From: CAWIMX01 sp963792785
GTDB taxonomy: Bacteria; Acidobacteriota; Vicinamibacteria; Vicinamibacterales; CAVVIG01
Assembly: GCA_963792785.1 (NCBI GenBank)
Contig: CAWBXO010000001.1
Location: forward strand, 372,001 to 436,000
Reading direction: 5' to 3'
Length of the DNA: 64,000 nt
Part shown: piece by piece, positions 32,954-42,464 of the stretch
How the letters are laid out: every line of letters starts with the position of its first letter
How positions within the stretch are numbered: position 1 is the stretch's first letter
The notes under the pieces: model-generated
The model's input: the letters and a program-made list of their open reading frames with translations, nothing else
Databases searched by the model: none
What the model was told of the DNA's origin: nothing
Made by a program: the position numbers and the translations under genes

Positions 32954-34168
32954 ATGCTGGATGTCACCGTCATCACCGATTCGCGATCGTTCGACGTCCT
33001 CGAGGAGGAATGGTCGGCCCTGCTGTCGAGCAGCCGGAGCAACAGCGTCACGCTGACCTGGCCATGGCTCCGCACGTGGTGGCGCGTCTACGAGGCGGAT
33101 CGCAATCTGCGCATCGTCACGGTTCGCGACAGCGGACGGCTGATTGGCGCCGCCCCGCTGCTGGCCAGGCGCGGGCGGTGCTCGCAGTACGGCCTGCTGT
33201 CCTTCCGCCGCATCGAGCTGATGGCGTCGGGCGAAGACCGTGCTGACCAGGTCTGTTCGGATTACATCGACTGGGTGGCCGAAACCGGCCGTGAACGGGA
33301 CGTCGTGGCGGCCGTCGTCGACTGCCTCTGCGGCGAGCTGGGGCGTGAGTGGGACGAAATGTGGCTCGCCGACGTCTCCGCCGAGTCGCCGAACCTCGGT
33401 CAGCTCGCCTCGGAGGCCGAGCGCCGAGGACTGCGCTTCGAGACGCTGAAGCGGGAGCCCTGTGCCGTATGCCGCCTTCCGGGCACCTGGGCCGACTTTC
33501 TCGAAGGGCTCGGCTCGGGCCTGCGCTACAAGATCCGGCGTGGCCTGCGGGAATTCGAGAAGCAGGGCGGTTCGTACGACGTGGTCGAATCAGCGGACCA
33601 GCTGGCCGAGGCGAGCGACACGCTGATTCGTCTGCACCAGCAGCGATGGACGGCGAAGGGCAAGCCCGGCGCGTTCCACAGCGAGAAGCGGCGGCGCTTT
33701 CACGAGCTGTTCATGCCGATGGCGCTCGAGCGCGGCTGGCTGCGCCTCGGCGTGCTCCGTGTGCACGGAGAACCGATCGGCGCGATCTACAACTTCCGGT
33801 ACGCCGGAAAGGTGGCCTTCTACCAGTCCGGCATCACCATCGCCGAGAACAACCACCTGAGACCCGGGCTGCTGATGCACGCCCTGGAGATCCGCAGCGC
33901 GATCGAAGCCGGATGCACGGAGTACGACTTCCTGAAGCGGGGACACTCCGATTACAAGGATGCCTGGACGACGGCCACGCGCGATCTGGTGCTGGCGCGC
34001 CTGGCCAAGCCGGGACTCAGGGAGACGGCCCTGCAGACGCTTCGAGCGGCCCACGAGGGCCTGCGTTCGCTGAAGCACCGGGTCGTCGAGACCGCTCCCG
34101 ACTACGGAACGGCCGGGTCGCTGCCCGACGCCGCCCGCCTCGAGCCGCACGCGGACACGCACTCGTAG
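32954..34168 (+). CDS. CelD/BcsL-type GNAT acyltransferase (FemAB-like)
   Basis: A 404-residue protein with two GNAT-like halves. The N-terminal half carries WSALLSSSRSNSVTLTWPWLRTWW and LIGAAPLLARRG; the second (about 180-345) carries LRYKIRRGLREFEKQGG, LHQQRWTAKGKPGAF, GEPIGAIYNFRYAGKVAFYQSGI and CTEYDFLKRGHSDYKDAW, which match the Acetyltransf_6 family. These enzymes transfer acyl or aminoacyl groups onto polysaccharides or envelope glycans. It is last in operon E. Its last 67 bp overlap, tail-to-tail, the 3' end of the beta-helix gene on the other strand. Confidence 0.85.
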   Translation: MLDVTVITDSRSFDVLEEEWSALLSSSRSNSVTLTWPWLRTWWRVYEADRNLRIVTVRDSGRLIGAAPLLARRGRCSQYGLLSFRRIELMASGEDRADQVCSDYIDWVAETGRERDVVAAVVDCLCGELGREWDEMWLADVSAESPNLGQLASEAERRGLRFETLKREPCAVCRLPGTWADFLEGLGSGLRYKIRRGLREFEKQGGSYDVVESADQLAEASDTLIRLHQQRWTAKGKPGAFHSEKRRRFHELFMPMALERGWLRLGVLRVHGEPIGAIYNFRYAGKVAFYQSGITIAENNHLRPGLLMHALEIRSAIEAGCTEYDFLKRGHSDYKDAWTTATRDLVLARLAKPGLRETALQTLRAAHEGLRSLKHRVVETAPDYGTAGSLPDAARLEPHADTHS

Positions 34169-35490
34169 GCCCCGACGTCGTAGCCCTCGCCCCGCGGGCG
34201 AATGACGCCGTCGCAATCGGTCGTGACCTCCGGGATCCGCGTGCCGGCATCGATGGCAGGAGACCCGGCGGCCAGCCGGTAGTCGTGCGAGGCAGCGTCC
34301 ACGAAGGCGCTGTCTTCGACGACAAGATTCGTCGCGCCGGCAGCCTCCTCCGGCAGGCGATCGCCGGCCACGAGGACATTCCGGACGTCGAGGCCGTCGC
34401 GCTCGGACGCGGCCGCCCGAAACGCGCGGCCGATGCCGTGTCCGAGCGTGACGTTCCACACCCGCAGGTGCGGCGCGATGTCGTCTTCGTAGCGGAAGGC
34501 GACGTCCACATCGTGGACGACGGTGTTCTCCACCGTGACCCACGCACCGTTCGGCGACTTGCGCGAGCCCCGGAGGCGGAAGGCAATCTCGGAATCCCAG
34601 ACCGTCACGCGGTCGAGGGTCGCGTCGATCTTCTCTTTGAGGTTGAACGCCCCCTGCAGCGCGAGTCGCCCGTTTCGAAACCCCCAGGCCTCGGTATCGC
34701 GAATCGTGATGCGGGCCCGCGGCGCATCCGCGGAGATCTTGGTGTCGACGGCGTTCTCGCCTGGCACGGCGCCGGCCGGGATGCCGTGCTCGGCGCGAGC
34801 CAGGGGCGCCAGCCAGAATCGGCAGCCTTCGATCAAGATCTCGTCCCAGCCGGGCGACGTCGCCGTGTGCTGGCGGTTCAGCTGCACCGCATCGCCCGAG
34901 AACGTGTGGATCTCGGTATCCCGAATGGTCAGGCGCGACACCGCGCTGGCGACAATCCCGTGTGCATCGCCGCCGCCCGCCGTGTCGAGGCAGTGGTGAA
35001 TCAGCGAGCGATCGATCAGCACGTCGTGCGTGGATCCGACGTTGATACAGTCGCGGCCGGACCGTCGCACCTCGAGGTCCCGCAGGACAACGGAGTGCGC
35101 CTGGGACGCGATGTCGACCGTTTCGTGCGGGCCATACTCGCCGTCCAGCACGAGCCCGGCCACGAGGACGAACGAGTTCTGGATGGACAGGACGGTCCCG
35201 GGGGCCGACAGGAGAACCTGACCCTTGCCGTCCGACCGAAGCGTGATGGGCGCCTCCGCCGTGCCGTCGCGCACGGTGCGGAGCATCTCGTAGTAGGTGC
35301 CGGCTCGAACGGTGATGATATCGCCCGGTCCGGCGACGAGCAGCGCGTCCTCGACGCTGCCGAGCGGCGCCTCGGCCGTGCCGGAGCCGGTGGCCCCGCT
35401 GGCCACGACCCAGTCCTTGGCCATGGCCCGCGCTGCAGGCAGGCTGAGCGCAACGGCCAGAGCCGCGGTGAACCACGGGTTGCGCATCAT
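34102..35490 (-). CDS. Secreted right-handed parallel beta-helix protein
   Basis: A 462-residue protein with a Sec signal (WFTAALAVALSLPAARAMA, about residues 5-24). The mature part begins DWVVASGATGSGTAEAPLGSVEDALLVAGPGDIITVRAGTY, the standard opening of right-handed beta-helix proteins (pectate-lyase-like, NosD/DUF1565), then repeats of the type SRLTIRDTEIHTFSGDAV. It ends with the frequent AAGSPAIDAGTRIPEVTTDCDG-x-RP module. Likely a polysaccharide-binding protein, epimerase or lyase in the periplasm. It overlaps the heparinase-like gene by 4 bp (ATGA) and is the last gene of operon F. Confidence 0.85.
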   Translation of the reverse strand: MMRNPWFTAALAVALSLPAARAMAKDWVVASGATGSGTAEAPLGSVEDALLVAGPGDIITVRAGTYYEMLRTVRDGTAEAPITLRSDGKGQVLLSAPGTVLSIQNSFVLVAGLVLDGEYGPHETVDIASQAHSVVLRDLEVRRSGRDCINVGSTHDVLIDRSLIHHCLDTAGGGDAHGIVASAVSRLTIRDTEIHTFSGDAVQLNRQHTATSPGWDEILIEGCRFWLAPLARAEHGIPAGAVPGENAVDTKISADAPRARITIRDTEAWGFRNGRLALQGAFNLKEKIDATLDRVTVWDSEIAFRLRGSRKSPNGAWVTVENTVVHDVDVAFRYEDDIAPHLRVWNVTLGHGIGRAFRAAASERDGLDVRNVLVAGDRLPEEAAGATNLVVEDSAFVDAASHDYRLAAGSPAIDAGTRIPEVTTDCDGVIRPRGEGYDVGAYECVSACGSRRAASGSDPAVP

Positions 35491-37973
35491 GCCCACGTCT
35501 CGCGTCGGGAGGCGCGATGGACTCGTACCGGGCCGCGGCCGGACGACTGCGGTTCGGGGGCGCGCGCCAGGTCGGAACACACCACGATGGATGCCGGTGA
35601 GAACAGGCAGGCCTGAATTCTCGCGGGTTGCGAGAGCGCCAGCACCGGCCGTCCCCCGGAGAGATAGAGGGCCGCGCCGCGGACGCGGCGGTCCAGCCAC
35701 AGCAGCGGCTTGCCGTCCACATCGACCCTGGAGCCGGACACGAACACACACGCGAGCACGGCGCCCGTGTCATCCACGCTCACGCAGGTGGAGTGGGCAT
35801 CGGTGACCCAGCGCTTCTCGAACGTCGCTCGATGACCGCCGGCGAAGGCCCAGACATCGCGGCGGCCCTGGCGTGAGACGACGAACGATCGAGCCAGCGC
35901 CGATCGCCCGTCAGACTCAATGTGGCCGGGGTCCACCTCGAACGCGGGCGTCGTGCCGCGGAACGGGGCGATCACGGTGTGGAGCGCACAGGGCAGCGAC
36001 GAGATTGTCCGGTATCGCGCGACGGCGGCTCTCGCCTTCCGCTCATACCCGACGGCCAGCCATCCGGCGCCCGGAGCCGTGCCGTCCTTGGTGAGGTCCA
36101 GGGCGGCGGCGTGGCCTTCGACAGGAATGACGGCGAGGTTGGGCTGAGTGCCGCGCTGGGTCAGGACGGAGTTCGACAGTCCCTGGACAACCTCCGAGGT
36201 CGCGAAGTGAAAGTACCGGTCCAGTGTATGCGCGGCGCCTCCGAGCAGTTCGTCACGCACGACCCAGTAGTCCGGCTTGAAGAACAGCACGGCGCGCCGG
36301 TGGATGACGGGCGAGGCCAGCCGTTGGTACCCGAAGTGCGAGCCATCGGCGTACTCGAGCGCGCCCAGCGTCAGCCACTCGTGCGGTTCCACGCGCGGGC
36401 CGTGAGACCACTTCAGCCGTCCCCGGAACTCGGCCTGCGAAGCCCCGTCCACCACGACCGTGTTGTGCGCCTGGGTGTCCCGAAAGTAGCGATGCCACTC
36501 GAGGTCGCCGTTGTAGGTCAAGAATCCCGGGTCGACGAGCAGGGGATCGCCATACGCGGCCACCTCGATCGAGAGCGCATCGGCGTGCCCGTGCGCGGCT
36601 GAGGTGGTGTCGTCCGCGCACACCCCGGCGGAGAGTTCGCCGCAGTCGAGCGCCAGAACATGCGCGTCGCGATCCCAGCTCGTCCGCATGACGTAGTAGC
36701 CGCTCTGGGAGAGCGCCCGGGAGGTGTGGCCAGGAGCCGTCTCGCCGAGGCTGTCGTAGCGCGCGCGCCCGCTCGTGCCGAGCAGCCACGCGGCGTCGGC
36801 TGGATACATTCCGCTGACGCGCTTGAGGTCGCCGCGGCTGAACAGCACGGCGCCGATCGCCAGGAACGACCGGAAATCCCAGAGGTGCGGCTGGGCGAGC
36901 TCGAGGGCCTTGCCCTCATCGGCGTCGCCGATCATCGGCGTCGAGCCGTCGGGCCTGGTCATGTACATCGAGAACTCGAGCGCCCGCTCGAGGCCGCTCC
37001 ACGCGTGGCCGAGCGGCCCGCCCTGGCGGACCCGCACCAGGACGGCCTGCAGGTAGAACCCCAGCGTGAAGTGGTGATAGCCGGTGGCCTGTTCGACCGA
37101 TCCGCCATCCGGATGGAACTGCTTCGGCGCCTCGCGATCGAGAATCGCCCAGCCGCGATCCCGCCAGCGCGCCGCGCGCGGCAGCTGCGGGAACAGGCTT
37201 CCCAGCACGAAGAGCGCGGCCGCCTCTCCGATCAGGTGGTTGTATGGACTGAAGTAGAGCGACAGGTGGCGCTCGATGTACTGCCCGTGTTGAGCGAGCG
37301 ACCCCAGGATCGCCGCGCGCCGGGCGGGCGTGAGGGCCGCAGAGCCCTCGAACAGCGAGTACGCCCAGCACCACGAGAGGGCCCGAATGGCAACCTCGAG
37401 CGCGCTCGCCCAGTTGATGCCGACGCGATACGGGTTGTCGGCCATCCACGAGTCGACGAGCTGAAGACCGGCGCGCGCGTACGTCTCGTCGCCGGTCAGG
37501 CGATACGCCTTGCCCAGCACGGGGAGCCATTGATGGCGATTCAGTTCCCAGACGTACTTGACGTCACCATGTCCCGCGTCGCCCGAGAAGATGCGAACAC
37601 GGGAGTGAAAGACGCGCGGCCACGGCCGACCGGACACCGGGTCGGCCTGCCAGGCCACCGTCTCGCCGCACGCCACCTCCCTGCCGAAGAGCGAGAACTC
37701 GTGGCGGCAGATGGCGTCGGCGGCTCGCACCACCTCGGCCACGTACGGCCCCTCGCTCGCTCGCAGCGCCGCGGCGACGCGGCGCTGCTCATCGCGGTCA
37801 ATCCAGAGGCCGCCGAAGCGGTCCCCGTCGGGCGGCACCGCGACGTCCGGCGCCTTGTCGGCGCCGAGCGCGTGGCGCGCTGCCTCGCAGCCGAGTGTCG
37901 CGACCGCCTGCAGCCTGGCGCGCACCTCGGCCCGGCTCATCCGCCTCAGCTTGCGAAGTTGATCTCTCGTCAT
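35487..37973 (-). CDS. Heparinase II/III family protein (alginate-lyase-like toroid plus beta-sandwich)
   Basis: An 828-residue protein. The helical toroid domain has KYVWELNRHQWLPVLGKAYRLTGDE, YRVGINWASALEVAIRALSWCWAY and YFSPYNHLIGEAAALFVLGSLFPQ, as in the alginate lyase/heparinase N-terminal family. The C-terminal Hepar_II_III domain has AAHGHADALSIEVAAYGDPLLVDPGFLTYNGDLEWHRYFRDTQAHNTVVVDG. No signal peptide is seen, although the related protein at 13550 has one, so a cytosolic or non-classical location, or a wrong start, is possible. In EPS operons such proteins are common and may remodel the polymer. It overlaps the beta-helix gene by 4 bp. Confidence 0.9.
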   Translation of the reverse strand: MTRDQLRKLRRMSRAEVRARLQAVATLGCEAARHALGADKAPDVAVPPDGDRFGGLWIDRDEQRRVAAALRASEGPYVAEVVRAADAICRHEFSLFGREVACGETVAWQADPVSGRPWPRVFHSRVRIFSGDAGHGDVKYVWELNRHQWLPVLGKAYRLTGDETYARAGLQLVDSWMADNPYRVGINWASALEVAIRALSWCWAYSLFEGSAALTPARRAAILGSLAQHGQYIERHLSLYFSPYNHLIGEAAALFVLGSLFPQLPRAARWRDRGWAILDREAPKQFHPDGGSVEQATGYHHFTLGFYLQAVLVRVRQGGPLGHAWSGLERALEFSMYMTRPDGSTPMIGDADEGKALELAQPHLWDFRSFLAIGAVLFSRGDLKRVSGMYPADAAWLLGTSGRARYDSLGETAPGHTSRALSQSGYYVMRTSWDRDAHVLALDCGELSAGVCADDTTSAAHGHADALSIEVAAYGDPLLVDPGFLTYNGDLEWHRYFRDTQAHNTVVVDGASQAEFRGRLKWSHGPRVEPHEWLTLGALEYADGSHFGYQRLASPVIHRRAVLFFKPDYWVVRDELLGGAAHTLDRYFHFATSEVVQGLSNSVLTQRGTQPNLAVIPVEGHAAALDLTKDGTAPGAGWLAVGYERKARAAVARYRTISSLPCALHTVIAPFRGTTPAFEVDPGHIESDGRSALARSFVVSRQGRRDVWAFAGGHRATFEKRWVTDAHSTCVSVDDTGAVLACVFVSGSRVDVDGKPLLWLDRRVRGAALYLSGGRPVLALSQPARIQACLFSPASIVVCSDLARAPEPQSSGRGPVRVHRASRRETWA

Positions 37974-38003
37974 CTCAGGGGTCCGCTGTCGGCCAGGGCT
38001 GAT

Positions 38004-39509
38004 TCACCGCAGGCGCCGCGCGAGCATCGCCGGCATCGGCATCCGAGCCGCCAGCGGCACCAGGTCCGTTCGCAGTTCCGTGAGCAGCCGGGTGAGTTCG
38101 GCGTCCCGCATCAGCGCCACGACACCCAGATACACCGCCCCTCCGACCGCGGCCGTCACGGGCAGGACGACGAACGAGTTGACGCCGGTCGACCGGATCC
38201 ACACCTGACACGCCCGTTCGGCCAGCACCATCACGATGGCCGCGCCGCACGGAATGCTCTGCGGCCGGACCACGTCGGCGATGGGACGCATCAGGCCGAG
38301 TCGATCCACCTGACGAACCGCCGTGATCATCGCGACGACGGCCGAGACGGTCAGCGCGGTGGCGACGCCTGCGAGGCCCCAGCGAACGCCCACGAGCGCG
38401 CCGACGAGCGTGACCACGGCGATGCCCGAGCGGCGCTTCACCTCGTGCTTCGCCGATCCGGTCACGAAGGTCGCCACGATCATCAGCTGCAACAGCAGCT
38501 TGGGCATGGCGGCGATGCAGAGGATCTGAAACGGACGGACCGACGGTTCCCACTTCGGGCCGAACAGCACGTAGATGATTTCGTGAGCGAGCACCGCCAG
38601 GCTGCAAAACAGCGGGTAGCTGATCAGCGATATCGACAGAATCGTGCGGCGCATCGCGGCCCGGAAGCGTCCCGACTCGTTCTTGATGCGCGCGAACACC
38701 GGGAACAGCACGCGGTTGGCCCGCTCGCCCAGATCGGCGAGCGGACTGCTCATGAGGCTGTAGCCCTTGTCGTAGTAGCCCAGCGCCGCGGTGCCGAGGA
38801 TCTTGCCGATGACGAAGTTGGCCGTGCGATCGGACGTGTAGGTGATGAATTCGGCGATCGACACGCCCATGCCGAAGCCGAACAGGTCGTGGAACGCCGC
38901 CTTCGAGACCTTCAGGCTGGGCCGCCAGCCGGATTCGTGAACCAGGTAGAGCTTGCTGACCAGCGCCCCGGAGAGATTGCCGCCCACCAGCGCCCAGACG
39001 CCGAAGCCGAGAAAGGCCATCGGCACCGCCACGCAGATGTTCACCACCTCGTCCACCAGCGTGGCCATGCTGAGAATCTTGAACCCTCGGCCGCGCCGGA
39101 GCATCGCCGACGGGACCACGCCCAGACATCGGATCAGGAAGTTGACCGACGTGATCGCGAGGACCGTGCCCACGAGCGGATTGTCGAAGTACCGGCCGGC
39201 AAAGGGCGAGATGCCGACCAGCACCAGGAAGATCGTCGTGTTGATCGCGGACTGCGTGGCGAACAGCGTGGCGAGGTGGTCCTCGCGCACTTCCTCGCGC
39301 TGCACGATCGCCATGCCGAAGCTGAGATTCGAGACGCGTCCCGACACGCCGGTGAACAGCACCGACAGGCCGAGCACGCCGAAGTCGCTGGGGACGAGAA
39401 GCCGGGCCAGGATGACGCTGGCCACGAAGTTGAGGAACTGCACGCCGCCCCGCTCGACGAGGCTCCAGGCCATGCCGGTCTTGACGTCTTGATTGAGAGT
39501 CTTGGCCAT
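38004..39509 (-). CDS. Lipid-linked oligosaccharide flippase (Wzx/MOP superfamily)
   Basis: A 501-residue integral membrane protein with about 12-14 hydrophobic segments from residue 10 to 450. The opening LNQDVKTGMAWSLVERGGVQFLNFVASVILARLLVPSDFGVLGLSVLFTG is typical of the polysaccharide-synthesis flippases. It would move undecaprenyl-linked repeat units to the periplasmic face for the O-antigen-ligase/polymerase-like protein at 56995-58329. It lies 28 bp after the ACP gene and 30 bp before the heparinase-like gene. Its presence separates operon F (Wzx type) from operon A (ABC type). Confidence 0.92.
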   Translation of the reverse strand: MAKTLNQDVKTGMAWSLVERGGVQFLNFVASVILARLLVPSDFGVLGLSVLFTGVSGRVSNLSFGMAIVQREEVREDHLATLFATQSAINTTIFLVLVGISPFAGRYFDNPLVGTVLAITSVNFLIRCLGVVPSAMLRRGRGFKILSMATLVDEVVNICVAVPMAFLGFGVWALVGGNLSGALVSKLYLVHESGWRPSLKVSKAAFHDLFGFGMGVSIAEFITYTSDRTANFVIGKILGTAALGYYDKGYSLMSSPLADLGERANRVLFPVFARIKNESGRFRAAMRRTILSISLISYPLFCSLAVLAHEIIYVLFGPKWEPSVRPFQILCIAAMPKLLLQLMIVATFVTGSAKHEVKRRSGIAVVTLVGALVGVRWGLAGVATALTVSAVVAMITAVRQVDRLGLMRPIADVVRPQSIPCGAAIVMVLAERACQVWIRSTGVNSFVVLPVTAAVGGAVYLGVVALMRDAELTRLLTELRTDLVPLAARMPMPAMLARRLR

Positions 39510-39537
39510 ATGATGGGCGTTCGCTTCGGGGCTTCTG

Positions 39538-39792
39538 CTACGCGCCCAACGTGACGTTTCGTCGCGCCAGCAGCGATCGAATCGCGTCGATCGAGCCGAG
39601 CGTCTCCGGCATCATCTCGTCGTCGGAGATCTGAATGTCGAAGCGCCGCTCGAGCGCGCTCACCAGTTCGAGCACCGCCATCGAGTCGAGGATGCCGGCC
39701 TCGAGCAGCGAGTCGTCGTAGTCGACGCCGCTCAGATCGCACCCGAGCTCGTCGGTCAGGATCTTGCGGATTTCCAGTGCCGTACGGTCCAT
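39538..39792 (-). CDS. Acyl carrier protein
   Basis: An 84-residue ACP. The phosphopantetheine attachment region is LLEAGILDSMAVLELVSALERRFDI, with the Ser (about residue 37) preceded by Asp and Leu (L-D-S-M rather than the common D-S-L). ATG 39792 follows GAGAGGG. With the AMP-forming ligase and GNAT-type acyltransferase genes just upstream it makes a small acyl-activation and transfer unit. The acyl group it carries is unknown. It is 49 bp after the GNAT gene and 28 bp before the flippase gene. Confidence 0.92.
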   Translation of the reverse strand: MDRTALEIRKILTDELGCDLSGVDYDDSLLEAGILDSMAVLELVSALERRFDIQISDDEMMPETLGSIDAIRSLLARRNVTLGA

Positions 39793-39841
39793 ATCACCCT
39801 CTCAGTTGACGCCCTCGCGTCGATTGATTCCCCCGCGACGA

Positions 39842-40855
39842 CTACCCATGACGGTCGCCGCGGGTCATGTACCAGGTACCCGAGTCCAGAAGAGACGACT
39901 CCGCGCTCCGGCCCGCCACATAGGCGATGGCCGTCGAGAAGTCGGGGCGTCGAACGAAGCCGAACCGGCGCAGCAGCGGCAGGTCGCCATGGGACTCGAG
40001 CGCCGCGACGATGATCGACTCGACGCCGCGCACGTGCATGTCGCGGATCACGGCGGTGACGAGCTGATCGAAGGCCTCGGGGCTCTCCGCGAGCCAGTCC
40101 TTCACGCGCGCGACCGCCGCCTCCACGGCCACGATCGCGTACGCAGTGACGCGGCCGCCCGCCCGGAGAATCACGGTCTCGTTCTGCTCCGTGGGATGAC
40201 AGCGGAACCGCCAGTCCAGGCGGCTCGCGTCCCGCACAACGGCCGTGCCGATGCGATCGGCCATTCGCGCGTACAGATCCGTCACCCCCTCCGGGACCGG
40301 CAGCCCGCGTCGCCACTCGACGTCGTGCCGGAGACGGATCATCCAGTCGACGCCCAGGAACCGCAGGCCGGCGGACGCCACGGCGCGAAGGCGCCGGCCG
40401 CCTGCCCGGATGCCCAGGGTCTTCGCGTGCCGCACCATGCGCCCCAGCGGACGACAGCCAGCGCGCAGCTGGACCGGCAGCATTTTGTCGTTGGGGTGCG
40501 AGAAGAGCAGCTCGCACTCGCCCCGGTCGACGGCGTCGCAGGCGGCCCGGCGCAGCTTCACCGCCACGCCGGCCGAGCGATACCGGCGGTTCACGGAAAA
40601 GTCGGCGCCGTTCCACGCGATGATCTCGCGGCCGTGGCCCACGTGAATCCGCCGCGGCAGCACGGAGGCGGCGCCCGCCACATCGCCCGTCCGATCGTCG
40701 AAGGCCAGCCACGCCTTCGCCCGGCCATCGGGGTTGTCCTCGTAGAGCCACTGGAACCGAGCGGGACGGGATGCCACGACGCGGTTCGCGTTGAACGTGG
40801 CCCGCAGCAGGGGCATGTCCCGAACGATGTCCGCTTCTCGAATGATGATTCCCAT
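39842..40855 (-). CDS. GNAT-family acyltransferase
   Basis: A 337-residue protein. The region about 35-130 has the GNAT strands: FQWLYEDNPDGRAKAWLAFD ... GAASVLPRRIHV ... WNGADFSVNRRYRSAGVAVKLRRAACDAV, with the R-x-x-G-x-A/G coenzyme-binding turn as RSAGVAV. A second, weaker GNAT-like half closes the protein (VTAYAIVAVEAAVARVKDWL ... VESIIVAALES). It is placed between the AMP ligase (25 bp) and ACP (49 bp) genes, so an acyl-ACP donor is plausible. The acceptor may be a sugar of the EPS repeat. Confidence 0.82.
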   Translation of the reverse strand: MGIIIREADIVRDMPLLRATFNANRVVASRPARFQWLYEDNPDGRAKAWLAFDDRTGDVAGAASVLPRRIHVGHGREIIAWNGADFSVNRRYRSAGVAVKLRRAACDAVDRGECELLFSHPNDKMLPVQLRAGCRPLGRMVRHAKTLGIRAGGRRLRAVASAGLRFLGVDWMIRLRHDVEWRRGLPVPEGVTDLYARMADRIGTAVVRDASRLDWRFRCHPTEQNETVILRAGGRVTAYAIVAVEAAVARVKDWLAESPEAFDQLVTAVIRDMHVRGVESIIVAALESHGDLPLLRRFGFVRRPDFSTAIAYVAGRSAESSLLDSGTWYMTRGDRHG

Positions 40856-40880
40856 CGTGGTCTGGCGCCCTGCCCCTCCC

Positions 40881-42464
40881 TCAGTCGATCAGCGAGCCGG
40901 CGCGTGCGCGCAGCGCCGCAGCCCGCTGCCGCAGCGCGTGCCGGTTCGTCTTGCCGGACTCGTTCCTCGGCAGCTCGGTGGCCGTCACGACCTGCGCCGG
41001 CACTTTGTGGGACGCCAGCCGCTGTCGGCAGTACGCCGTCAACGCCACCTCGCCGGCGGTGAATCCCTCCCTGAGAATGACGAACGCGATCGGCAGCTCG
41101 CCGAGCAGGCCGTCGGGCGCCCCGACGACGGCCGCTTCGTGAACGGCGGGATGGCCGTGAAGAACATCCTCGATTTCCTTCGGGCCGACGCGATGGCCGC
41201 CCACTTTCAACATGTCGCTGGACCGCCCGACGACGTGCAGGAACCCCTCGCCGTCGAAGCGCCCGAGGTCGCCGGTGTGGTAGCCCTCCGGCCCGAACGC
41301 CGCGCGCGTCGCCTCCGGCGCGCGCCAATAGCCGGACGAGATGTTCGACCCGCGCGCGACGATCTCGCCCACCTCGCCGGGGGCCCCCACCGTCCCACGG
41401 TCCGTCATCACGAGCAGCTCCACGTTGGGAATGGCCCGCCCCACCGCGCCGGGCGCCCGCTCGAAGTCGTCAGGTGGCAGATAGGCCAGCCGCGCCGCCG
41501 CTTCCGTTGCGCCGTACATGACGTAGAACGGAATCCCGGGCACCGTCCGCTTCCATTCGCGGATGCGCTCGACCGGCATCGGCCCGCCGGCCTGCGTGAC
41601 ATAACGCAGCGCCGGGAACGACATCCCGGCCAGTCCGGAATGCCGCAACAGCAGCGCGAACGTGGACGGCACGCCCGCGAAGCCGGTGACCGCGTGCTCC
41701 TGCATGCCCTTCAGGACGGCCATCGGGAACGCGAAGCGGTTGTCGATCACGACGCTTCCGCCGACAGCGGCGTGCGTGTGCAGCAGCGAAAGACCGTAGA
41801 TGTAGTGGAACGGCAGGACCGCCATGACGCGATCCGCGGCGGTCAGGCCCAGATACGCGACGATGGACGACGCGTTGGCCGTCAGGTTCAGGTGCGAGAG
41901 CATCACCCCGCGCGGCTCGCCGGCGCTGCCGGACGTATAGACGATGGCCGCCAGATCGAGGTCGATCTGGCGGACCGCCGGATCGTTGTCGGGCATGGCC
42001 GCCCGCGCCGCGCCGGCGTCGAGCACGATCAGCCCGAGGTCGCTGAAGTCCGATGCGTCTGCGCGCGCGCCGCACAGCAGAAGCGCGCGAACCGACGACC
42101 CCGCCAGCGCGTCGCGTCCGGCCAAAGCCGTCGTCCGATCCGTCACGCACACGCGGGGCGTGCTGTCCGCCACGGCGCGCTGGAAACGGTCGCTCCGCGG
42201 GCCGTGCGCGAGCGGCACGACGATCGCGCCGGCCGTCAGGATGCCGAAGTACCACACGACGAACTCGATCGAGTTCTCGAGCGCCAGCGCCACGCGGTCC
42301 CCGCGCTCGACGCCGCAATTCAGCAGGGCCCAGGCCGCCTGGTTGACGTGACGCGCCAGTTGCCCCCAGGTGACGACCCCGGACGCGTCCAGGAGCGCGA
42401 CCGCGTCGGGCGTCTGGTCAGCCGATCGACGAAGGAAATCGTGGAGCAGCATGGCGTCCTTCAC
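40881..42464 (-). CDS. AMP-forming acyl-CoA/acyl-ACP ligase, XrtA-associated type
   Basis: A 527-residue adenylate-forming enzyme. The P-loop-like A3 motif is IVYTSGSAGEPRGVMLSH; A5 is MYGATEAAARLAYL; A7/A8 is YHTGDLGRFDGEGFLHVVGRSSDMLKVGGHRVGPKEIE; the A10 lysine lies in LPRNESGKTNRHAL. It activates a carboxylic acid as acyl-AMP and passes it to CoA or a carrier. It resembles the ligases found in XrtA/PEP-CTERM EPS loci (TIGR03098 type, by recognition). It starts within the end of the glycosyltransferase-deacetylase gene (ATGA). Confidence 0.9.
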   Translation of the reverse strand: MKDAMLLHDFLRRSADQTPDAVALLDASGVVTWGQLARHVNQAAWALLNCGVERGDRVALALENSIEFVVWYFGILTAGAIVVPLAHGPRSDRFQRAVADSTPRVCVTDRTTALAGRDALAGSSVRALLLCGARADASDFSDLGLIVLDAGAARAAMPDNDPAVRQIDLDLAAIVYTSGSAGEPRGVMLSHLNLTANASSIVAYLGLTAADRVMAVLPFHYIYGLSLLHTHAAVGGSVVIDNRFAFPMAVLKGMQEHAVTGFAGVPSTFALLLRHSGLAGMSFPALRYVTQAGGPMPVERIREWKRTVPGIPFYVMYGATEAAARLAYLPPDDFERAPGAVGRAIPNVELLVMTDRGTVGAPGEVGEIVARGSNISSGYWRAPEATRAAFGPEGYHTGDLGRFDGEGFLHVVGRSSDMLKVGGHRVGPKEIEDVLHGHPAVHEAAVVGAPDGLLGELPIAFVILREGFTAGEVALTAYCRQRLASHKVPAQVVTATELPRNESGKTNRHALRQRAAALRARAGSLID

